From: Candidatus Krumholzibacteriia bacterium
GTDB lineage: Bacteria; Krumholzibacteriota; Krumholzibacteriia; Krumholzibacteriales; Krumholzibacteriaceae
Length of the DNA: 6,209 nt
Reading direction: 5' to 3'
Assembly: GCA_028696635.1 (NCBI GenBank)
Contig: JAQVGR010000113.1
Location: 1-6,209, forward strand
Made by a program: the position numbers and the translations under genes. Below, one piece after another: positions 1 through 4,865 of the stretch. Positions within the stretch are counted from its first letter, which is position 1. Each line of letters starts with the position of its first letter. The notes beneath the pieces were generated by a model. The model was not told the DNA's origin. It saw only the letters and a list, made by a program, of their open reading frames with translations, and did no database searches.

Positions 1-49
1 AGTACCCGCCGGAACCGTTCCTGTAAAGGAAAAAGGCTCCCGCGCCACG

Positions 50-985
50 TCATGCCGCGCCGCGGTACCATTCGACAGTCCGTTTCAGGCCCTCCGAGAA
101 ATCCACCTCGATACGGTACCCGAGGAGTCTTTCGGCGAGAGCGATATCAGAGTGCGAATGCTTCACGTCGCCGGGACGCGGATCGGCGTACTTCGGTTCG
201 ACATCGGTTCCGACGAGCCGCTGCAGCCGCCGATAGAGATCGTTCAGCGTGTAGCGGGCGCCGCAGGCGACGTTGACGACCTGTCCGTGCGCTTTATCGC
301 AACCGGCGGCGAGCAGGTTCGCGTTGACCACGTTCTTCACATAGGTGAAATCCCTGCTCTGCTCGCCGTCGCCGAATATCGTCGGCGATTCCCCGCGGAG
401 CAGGTGGGAGACGAAGATCGGAATCACCGCCGCGTACTGTGACGCCGGATCCTGACGCGGGCCGAAGACGTTGAAGTATCTGATGCTGATCGTCGGCAGA
501 CCGTAGACTTTCGCGTATACGGCGCAATAATGCTCTCCGACCAGCTTGCTCACCCCGTAGGGCGACAGCGGGGCCGGGAGCATGTCTTCGCGCTTGGGCA
601 ACTGCTCGGAATCTCCGTACGCGCTCGAGGATGCGGCGTAGACGAAGCTCTTGACGCCGGCGTGTCTGGATTCCTCGAGCATTGTCAGCGTCCCCCCGAC
701 GTTGACCTCGTTCACGAGAACGGGGTCGTCGATGCTTCGCGGAACCGATGCGAAGGCGGCCTGATGGAGGACGTGATCGACTCCGTCGAGAGCCTTCCTC
801 ACCTCCGATGCGTTCCGTATGTCCCCTTTTACGAATTCGATGCGAGGTCGGATGTGTTCGATGTTCTTCTCGTGGCCGGTCGAGAGGTTGTCGAAGACGA
901 CGACCTCCTCGCCCCGTTCGACAAGGACCTCGGCGATGTGCGATCCGATGAAACCGGCTCCTCCGGTAACCAGATACCGTGCCAT
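50..985 (-). CDS. WbpP-like UDP-N-acetylglucosamine 4-epimerase (extended SDR family)
   Basis: A 311-residue NAD-dependent epimerase, expected to interconvert UDP-GlcNAc and UDP-GalNAc in the cytosol for surface polysaccharide synthesis. Visible features: N-terminal Rossmann motif G8xxG11xxG14 (TGGAGFIG), Asp32 ending the second strand as in NAD-preferring SDRs, a catalytic serine in the run Ser119-121, and the YxxxK pair Tyr143/Lys147. NVFGPRQDP, then YAAVIP and GDGEQSRDF, follows the WbpP/TviC pattern closely. Ser277 in the GDVKHS segment matches the small residue that in WbpP lets the pocket accept N-acetylated substrates. The ATG is preceded by GGAGGT (989-994, 3-nt spacer), and the gene starts 21 nt after the dehydrogenase remnant, so they form one transcription unit. 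The length is close to family size (WbpP is about 340), so it looks intact. The fold is certain; UDP-GlcNAc rather than UDP-glucose specificity is inferred from the motifs. Confidence 0.9.
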   Translation of the reverse strand: MARYLVTGGAGFIGSHIAEVLVERGEEVVVFDNLSTGHEKNIEHIRPRIEFVKGDIRNASEVRKALDGVDHVLHQAAFASVPRSIDDPVLVNEVNVGGTLTMLEESRHAGVKSFVYAASSSAYGDSEQLPKREDMLPAPLSPYGVSKLVGEHYCAVYAKVYGLPTISIRYFNVFGPRQDPASQYAAVIPIFVSHLLRGESPTIFGDGEQSRDFTYVKNVVNANLLAAGCDKAHGQVVNVACGARYTLNDLYRRLQRLVGTDVEPKYADPRPGDVKHSHSDIALAERLLGYRIEVDFSEGLKRTVEWYRGAA

Positions 986-1006
986 GTGACCTCCGCGCGC
1001 GTTCCG

Positions 1007-1297
1007 CTAGAGGGTGACTATAGAGTCGCCCGAATATCCTTTCAGGACGTTCCGTGAATCGAATATCAGCGGACAGCGCTCAACAAGGACAGAGTAATCG
1101 ATCTTCGAATGACCGGTGATGACCGGATCGACTTTGCCGCCGTGTATCTCTACGACGACCGTCCTGAGCCCTGCTTTCGCGAACTCAACGGCCAGTGGCA
1201 GGCCGATGTACCCCAGTCCGATCACCGAATGAAGCGTGCTTCGCTCCTCGAGCTTGCGCCTGAGATCCAAGGGTGTCCCCCTTTCCGAGACATCCAT
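1007..1297 (-). pseudogene. Internally deleted nucleotide-sugar (UDP-GlcNAc/UDP-ManNAc type) 6-dehydrogenase remnant
   Basis: This 96-codon open frame joins the two ends of a WbpA-like nucleotide-sugar dehydrogenase, a family normally of roughly 430 residues. Residues 1-56 match the N-terminus: a leader helix (LRRKLEERS), then the Rossmann motif G27LGYIG32 and LPLAVEFAKAGL. From about residue 58, VITGHSKIDY and then PLIFDSRNVLKG match the C-terminal UDP-binding domain, whose usual pattern is TDHSxxDY...DTRN. About 330-340 residues are missing, including the catalytic cysteine and lysine and the central dimerisation helix, so dehydrogenase activity is not expected. The frame stays open across the join (about 1126-1147). 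The full-length enzyme would oxidise UDP-HexNAc to the uronic acid, which fits the adjacent WbpP-like epimerase. No strong Shine-Dalgarno precedes the ATG. It may be a true deletion, a repurposed small protein or an assembly collapse. Confidence 0.8.
1109..1126. repeat. Short tandem direct repeat (ATGACCGG x2, 10-bp period)
   Basis: ATGACCGG occurs at 1109-1116 and again at 1119-1126, separated by TG. It lies just on the C-terminal-coding side of the inferred deletion join in the dehydrogenase remnant. Such a repeat can promote slippage or mark an end-joining scar, but at this length it could be chance. Confidence 0.6.
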
Positions 1298-1301
1298 TTA
1301 G

Positions 1302-1329
1302 GATATAACACGAATAACTCTTTCGTCAA
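1302..1329 (-). promoter_or_regulatory. Possible sigma-70-type promoter before the dehydrogenase remnant
   Basis: On the minus strand, TTGACG (1329-1324), a 16-bp spacer and TATATC (1307-1302) resemble -35 and -10 boxes. They sit in the 37-bp gap between the GGDEF gene and the dehydrogenase remnant. The -10-like box ends only 4 nt before the ATG, so a transcript would start at or next to the start codon and be nearly leaderless. That agrees with the lack of a clear ribosome binding site. The -10 matches 4 of 6 consensus bases, so chance is quite possible. Confidence 0.3.
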
Positions 1330-1334
1330 AGCTT

Positions 1335-2384
1335 TCAGGACCGGTTCCCGCTGAGCAGGTCCCGATAGGTGCGGATGCTGTCCTTCCCCTCGGCCTTCGA
1401 ACGGAACAGGGCTGTATCGGCACGGTCTATAAGCTGTTCGACGTCATTACCATCATCGGGGAACAGGGCGATGCCGATACTGCAGGTGAGCAGGCCCTCG
1501 GTCGCGCCGTCGAACTTGAACTGCCGTATCTGCTCCAGCGCCCGCTGGCCGTAGATAAGAGCTCCGTCATAACCGGTCCCCGGCAGCAGGATCCCGAACT
1601 CGTCACCCCCGTATTTCGCCACTATGTCGATTTCTCTGCTGCAATCCTTCAGAATCGCTGCTATATTCGTCAGCGCCCTGCTACCGGAGAGGTGCCCGTT
1701 GCGATCGTTGTACTCCTTCAGATTATCCACATCGAGCATCATGTAGGAAAAGATCGTGTTGAAGCGGCGCGCGCGCTTCATCTCGAGGCGGAGTGCCCGG
1801 ATCAGATACCTGTAGTTGTATACACCTGTGAGACCGTCGGTTATAGATTCCACTTCGAGTTTTTTATAAAGAAGATAGTTCTCGAAGGCTATCGCCGCCT
1901 GGTTGGCCATGATTGTCAGCAGATGTATGTCATCCTCGGTGAACTGGTGATGCGCCGGATCGTTGACGGCGAGGATCAGACCGAGGAGCGAGTTCCTCGC
2001 AATGAGCGGGGCCGATATGACCGAGGCGGCTGCGTCCTCGGTTTCGAGACATTCGGAGGCGAGGGTGTTGAGATCAAGGGCGAAGACACCGTCGCCGGCT
2101 CCGGGGAGCCTCACCTCACGGTTTATCCAGTTGATGATCCCGGAAGACTCGGGAAGGTCCTCCACGATGACTTTCCGTCCCCTGTCCTGCACCTCTCCCG
2201 TGTATTTCACGATCCTTCCGTTGTCCAGGTAGATCAGGTAGACGCTCCTTGCTGGCAGGATATCGAGGGCGATATTGATTATCTTATTGAATATTACACG
2301 ATTATCCCTGCCGAGACTGATCAGGCTCGTGATCTCGGCGAAGGTCTGAAACAGGATGTCCTTCTCGTCGGTTCTGCTGTGCAT
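1335..2384 (-). CDS. GAF-GGDEF cyclic-dinucleotide synthase, candidate Hypr-type (cGAMP-producing)
   Basis: A 349-residue soluble signalling enzyme with a GAF-type sensor domain (about residues 12-170) and a GGDEF cyclase domain (about 177-343). The cyclase has DGLTGVYNYRYL at 183-194, metal-site Asp218 in MLDVDN, Asn226 in KEYND, GGDEF at 259-263, and R250EID253 five residues before GGDEF, which is the usual product-inhibition site. The standout residue is Ser235 in GHLSGSRAL: canonical diguanylate cyclases have Asp here (PleD Asp344), which contacts the guanine base. Serine at this position is the hallmark of hybrid promiscuous (Hypr) enzymes such as Geobacter GacA (GSU1658) and Bdellovibrio Bd0367, which make 3',3'-cGAMP. 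I infer cGAMP or mixed c-di-GMP/cGAMP output controlled by a ligand of the GAF domain. The ATG has GGGAG 4 nt upstream and a sigma-54-like promoter about 40 nt upstream. It appears to be its own transcription unit. The cyclase assignment is very secure; the product is inferred from one residue and its surrounding motif. Confidence 0.95.
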   Translation of the reverse strand: MHSRTDEKDILFQTFAEITSLISLGRDNRVIFNKIINIALDILPARSVYLIYLDNGRIVKYTGEVQDRGRKVIVEDLPESSGIINWINREVRLPGAGDGVFALDLNTLASECLETEDAAASVISAPLIARNSLLGLILAVNDPAHHQFTEDDIHLLTIMANQAAIAFENYLLYKKLEVESITDGLTGVYNYRYLIRALRLEMKRARRFNTIFSYMMLDVDNLKEYNDRNGHLSGSRALTNIAAILKDCSREIDIVAKYGGDEFGILLPGTGYDGALIYGQRALEQIRQFKFDGATEGLLTCSIGIALFPDDGNDVEQLIDRADTALFRSKAEGKDSIRTYRDLLSGNRS

Positions 2385-2422
2385 AGGGCTCCCGCCTGTT
2401 TCTGTCCGGAAAGAGTTGTAAT

Positions 2423-2438
2423 TGCAAGAGCTATGCCA
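2423..2438 (-). promoter_or_regulatory. Sigma-54 (RpoN) -24/-12 promoter of the GAF-GGDEF gene
   Basis: The minus strand reads TGGCATAGCTCTTGCA, against the sigma-54 consensus TGGCACGNNNNTTGCW. The invariant GG and GC doublets have the required 10-bp separation, and only the sixth and seventh positions differ. Transcription would start near 2412, giving a leader of about 28 nt containing the GGGAG ribosome binding site of the gene starting at 2384. It lies in the 130-bp intergenic gap 2385-2514, in the correct orientation. No sigma-54 activator gene or clear enhancer repeat is visible in the window. Confidence 0.65.
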
Positions 2439-2514
2439 TGGAGAGACCGCCTTTTCAGCCGCGCGGAAGGATGCCGTTCATGGGGAGTGAATCGCCAGGG
2501 GCGGTTATCTCCGC

Positions 2515-2823
2515 TCATCCGGCGCGATTACGGCGATAATCTTTCAAATCATTCATATTTTTGTAGATAAACCGTGCCAGGACGATGATGAAACAGGCGA
2601 TAATGACTGGAACCCCGTAACGCGCGAGATACGAACCGTTCTCGAACCGGTACGGGAACAGCTTCAGCGAGACGTACAGGAGGATACAGAGAAAGACGAA
2701 GAGGACGATTTTTACCACCAGCACCGATGCCGCTGCGTAATAATACTCTCTCTGGCGCCGATGGGCCTCCCGGAGAGGCGACCGGAACCTTCTTCGGTCG
2801 GGCTGCCGCAGGCGCATGACCAT
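2515..2823 (-). CDS. Small two-span membrane protein, function unknown
   Basis: 102 residues that I do not recognise as a named family. The first 26 residues are strongly basic (many Arg, few acidic residues). Two hydrophobic segments follow at about 30-55 (AAASVLVVKIVLFVFL onward) and 70-88 (GVPVIIACFIIVLARF), joined by a loop of about 15 residues, and the tail is charged (KDYRRNR). By the positive-inside rule both ends should be cytoplasmic, with the short loop outside. The start at 2823 is chosen for its GAGGAAG site and its 6-nt distance from the preceding stop; Met3 is an alternative start. It is the last gene of the apparent M28 peptidase operon. An overlapping frame (2549-2833) gives a low-complexity Arg/Pro-rich product and was rejected. 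The gene looks real from its membrane pattern and spacing; no function can be given. Confidence 0.75.
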   Translation of the reverse strand: MVMRLRQPDRRRFRSPLREAHRRQREYYYAAASVLVVKIVLFVFLCILLYVSLKLFPYRFENGSYLARYGVPVIIACFIIVLARFIYKNMNDLKDYRRNRAG

Positions 2824-2829
2824 CGGGTA

Positions 2830-3021
2830 TCACTTCCTCGAGATATCCTCGTATTCGGCGTCCTCTATGGGCTGATCGGTAAGCTCGCCGTATGTCTCAT
2901 CCCGTCCTCCCCCGGAAGACATGGCCCCCCTCCCATCCGCATCGCCGCCGAAGCGCCTCGACAGCCAGCCCCAGAGGATCCATCCGGCTATCGCCGCCGC
3001 TATCAATCTGAACAGAGTCAT
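2830..3021 (-). CDS. 63-residue single-span membrane protein with acidic C-terminal tail
   Basis: Starts MTLFRLIAAAIAGWILWGWL, a single hydrophobic segment at about residues 3-20. An Arg-Arg pair and a Gly/Ser/Asp-rich linker follow, then an acidic tail ending PIEDAEYEDISRK. The hydrophobic start is probably a membrane anchor with the tail in the cytoplasm; there is no obvious signal-peptidase site. The DAEYEDI ending resembles tails of short uncharacterised membrane proteins in FCB bacteria, but I cannot name a family. The frame is open further upstream, to a Met codon at 3168, but that extension lies inside the peptidase gene and reads as unstructured Arg/Gly-rich sequence, so the start at 3021 is preferred. 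It begins 23 nt after the peptidase stop, with a modest GGCGGAAAG purine stretch before it; a better GGAGG lies 16 nt away, too far to be ideal. It is probably co-expressed with both neighbours. Confidence 0.65.
   Translation of the reverse strand: MTLFRLIAAAIAGWILWGWLSRRFGGDADGRGAMSSGGGRDETYGELTDQPIEDAEYEDISRK
2833..2839 (-). promoter_or_regulatory. Ribosome binding site embedded in the upstream gene end
   Basis: GAGGAAG on the minus strand lies in the last sense codons of the 63-residue membrane protein, right before its TGA (2832-2830), and 9 nt upstream of the ATG at 2823. Ribosomes finishing the first gene would be well placed to start the second. This supports translational coupling and fixes the start of the two-span protein. 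Confidence 0.6.
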
Positions 3022-3044
3022 CGGAATCTTTCCGCCGCCTCCGG

Positions 3045-4727
3045 TCAATTGGCCACCGCGAACCTGCCCGTGGCCTCCATGCGGCTTCCCGAGCGCTCGA
3101 AGACCACGATGTGGTAGAGATAGATCCCCGAGGAAAGCTCGGCGGCGTCCGTGAAGATCTCCCCGCATCGGTGGCAGCTCATACCGACCGGGATCGGGTA
3201 TCCGTACCCTCCCCCGAGACGAGCCGTGCCGGCGTGCTCCCCCTCGATCGTGAAGAGCTTCACGATCAGATCGGCCTCTGCGGCCAGGTCCAGGCAGAGC
3301 ATCGCCTCCGAGAACGTCCTGGAAACGGGATTGGGTTGCATGTGGTGCCCCGCGAGCACCCGCGGCGTCCCGACGACGACGAATCGTGCGTCCGCCTCGT
3401 TATCGAGAGCCGAATCGCTCATCCCCGATACCCTGATCGAGGCAGTGATGCGGTTCTCCCCCGCATCGGCGTCCGCGCTCGCCAGGGGGATGGTCACGTC
3501 GCTGCTGCGCAGCGGCTCCGGAATTCCCACCTCGTCCGCGTAGATCGTCCTTCGACCGAGCGAGTTCTCGTGCGTCACCGTCAGCGAGATCGATCCGCCC
3601 TCCGGCATGCTGCCGCCGATGTTCCGGACCCGAACCCACGCGGCGATCTCTTCTCCGGCTTCGAAGACGTTCTCGTGCCTGATCGCCCCCCCGACGAGCA
3701 TGAGCAGATCGGAGGGAAGCACGGCCATCTCCGCCGGAGCCCCGGCGAACGATCCGATGAATCCCGTCAGGATCTCGCCGATAGCGACTACCTGATCAAA
3801 ATCCACCTGCGGGGGAAGGTCTTCGACTGTGTGGTACCATGGGTATATGATCTCGGCGTACTCTCCGAGAGGTTCGGACAACGTGACGGCGGGCAGGCGC
3901 CCCTCCTCGCGTTCCCAGAACGGGGCATGATCCCAGTTGTACGGCCCCGGTTTGATAACGGTAAGAGGAAACGCCGGATCTATCGACGCCGCGTACGAAA
4001 CGATGCAATCGGCGAGCCAGCCCGATCTGAAGTCGCTCATGCACGAAGCGCCGAATCCATCGCCTGAATATCCGATCATGTCCAAGTTTATCACGCCGAG
4101 AATCTCCTCGGCGCATGCGGCGTCGCAGCGTGAGACGAAATCGATGCTGCCGAGCTTGCCCAGTTCCTCCGCCGAGAACAGGACGAATTCCAGGTCGAAC
4201 GGAAGGTCGGCCCCGGCGAGTACCCTCGCCGCCTCGATCACGAGTGCAGTGCCGGTGGCATTGTCGTCCGCGCCGGGTGCCGGCTCGGTCTCCCACGCCT
4301 GCGCCCATCCGTCCGTGCGCCTCCCTATCGCGTCGAAATGAGCGGTCACGAGAAGGACCCCTGAGGAGGCCCCATCCGCGGGAACGCGGAGGATTATGTT
4401 CTCCGCGGTGAAGGTCGAGTCATGATCTTCGAAGCTCTCCTCGATCTCGAAGGTTTGGCGTACGGCGTCACGCCCCGTAAAGCGAGAGAGGCGCGCGGCC
4501 AGGGTATCCGCCACGACGGCGAGCTCCGCTTCACGGAATACGTACCGCGACCGCGGCTGCGACGTCGATGGATCGATCGACAGCCACTCGACGAAAGAGG
4601 CCAGGGAATCGCGGTCCGGAGCCGCCGTTCCGTACTTCGGGACCGACGGCGCCCCGGCCGCCAGCAGGGCCAAAGCTGCTCCGGCGCTTGCGAGGCAGAT
4701 CGCCGATCGCCGCAGATCGTGTTTCAT
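3045..4727 (-). CDS. Secreted M28-family zinc metallopeptidase with C-terminal sorting-type domain
   Basis: A 560-residue exported aminopeptidase-like enzyme. The N-terminus is a signal peptide (positive MKHDLRR, hydrophobic run ending about residue 25). The M28 di-zinc catalytic core covers about 40-330: His130 in TAHFD, bridging Asp154 in GADDNATG, general base Glu187 and ligand Glu188 in SAEELG, Asp216 in NLDMIGY and His299 in WYHTVEDLP. All expected metal and catalytic residues are present, so it should be active. Residues about 335-452 form a CARDB/Ig-like beta domain. Residues about 460-560 (QPNPVS, then LSSGIYLYHIVVFE and RFAVAN) resemble the FlgD-like/T9SS C-terminal domains that sort or anchor exported proteins. 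A C518HRC521 pair in this domain is unusual. AAGGA lies 9 nt upstream of the ATG. It likely digests extracellular peptides; whether its C-terminal module is cleaved depends on a type IX system not seen here. Confidence 0.93.
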   Translation of the reverse strand: MKHDLRRSAICLASAGAALALLAAGAPSVPKYGTAAPDRDSLASFVEWLSIDPSTSQPRSRYVFREAELAVVADTLAARLSRFTGRDAVRQTFEIEESFEDHDSTFTAENIILRVPADGASSGVLLVTAHFDAIGRRTDGWAQAWETEPAPGADDNATGTALVIEAARVLAGADLPFDLEFVLFSAEELGKLGSIDFVSRCDAACAEEILGVINLDMIGYSGDGFGASCMSDFRSGWLADCIVSYAASIDPAFPLTVIKPGPYNWDHAPFWEREEGRLPAVTLSEPLGEYAEIIYPWYHTVEDLPPQVDFDQVVAIGEILTGFIGSFAGAPAEMAVLPSDLLMLVGGAIRHENVFEAGEEIAAWVRVRNIGGSMPEGGSISLTVTHENSLGRRTIYADEVGIPEPLRSSDVTIPLASADADAGENRITASIRVSGMSDSALDNEADARFVVVGTPRVLAGHHMQPNPVSRTFSEAMLCLDLAAEADLIVKLFTIEGEHAGTARLGGGYGYPIPVGMSCHRCGEIFTDAAELSSGIYLYHIVVFERSGSRMEATGRFAVAN

Positions 4728-4746
4728 CGGAAGGATCCTTTCGAAA

Positions 4747-4785
4747 CGGCTTCGCTGTCCCCATGCGAGCGGGACAGCGAAGCCG
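4747..4785 (-). terminator. Perfect 15-bp hairpin after the tRNA: terminator or processing/attenuator stem
   Basis: CGGCTTCGCTGTCCC (4747-4761) is exactly complementary to 4771-4785, with a 9-nt loop. On the minus strand the stem begins three bases after the tRNA CCA end and is followed by only three T residues (TTTCG). The strength and position suit a transcription terminator for the recN/tRNA unit, but the U-tract is poor. It also ends 19 nt before the M28 start codon, just ahead of that gene's ribosome binding site. Read-through, RNA processing or attenuation between tRNA and peptidase are therefore also possible. Confidence 0.65.
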
Positions 4786-4788
4786 ACA

Positions 4789-4865
4789 TGGCACGCCCGA
4801 GTGGACTCGAACCACCGACCCCTTGCTCCGGAGGCAAGTGCTCTATCCAGCTGAGCTACGGGCGC
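4789..4865 (-). tRNA. tRNA-Arg (anticodon CCG)
   Basis: A 77-nt cloverleaf read directly from the minus strand. It has an acceptor stem GCGCCCG/CGGGCGT (six Watson-Crick pairs plus G1:U72), U8-A9, D stem GCTC/GAGC with the AGCTGGATA loop, and anticodon stem CTTGC/GCAAG with loop CTCCGGA. The anticodon is CCG, reading the arginine codon CGG. The variable loop is five bases, the T arm is GGTGG-TTCGAGT-CCACT with one G:U pair, the discriminator is G73, and CCA is encoded. The first half is nearly identical to E. coli tRNA-Arg(CCG). The 5' ten bases overlap the end of recN, so the tRNA is probably cut from a recN-tRNA transcript. A strong hairpin follows at once. Confidence 0.96.

Noticed and set aside
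1..49. Possible terminator after the epimerase (short GGC/GCC stem before TTTTT on the minus strand, and GGAACCGTTCC)
   Set aside because: The stems are only 3 to 5 bp and do not form a convincing terminator; the next gene may simply continue outside the window.
2385..2514. Search for a cyclic-dinucleotide (GEMM) riboswitch or terminator in the gap before the GAF-GGDEF gene
   Set aside because: No GEMM-like conserved core or strong stem-loop was seen; the sigma-54-like element is the only supported feature in these 130 bases.
1692..2570. Plus-strand open frame (292 codons) opposite the GAF-GGDEF gene
   Set aside because: It is fully antisense to a convincing enzyme and no recognisable domain or plausible start context is seen.
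2549..2833. Minus-strand frame of 94 codons overlapping the two-span membrane protein
   Set aside because: Its translation is Pro/Arg-rich without order, whereas the competing frame has two clear membrane spans and a well-placed ribosome binding site.
2830..3168. Longer 112-codon version of the small single-span protein
   Set aside because: The extra 49 codons overlap the M28 coding end and read as unstructured Arg/Gly-rich sequence; the membrane span begins right at the Met codon at 3021.
3111..4067. Long plus-strand open frame (318 codons) opposite the M28 peptidase
   Set aside because: It lies antisense to a gene with all family motifs, and its product is a low-complexity Arg/Asp/Pro-rich sequence typical of GC-rich shadow frames.
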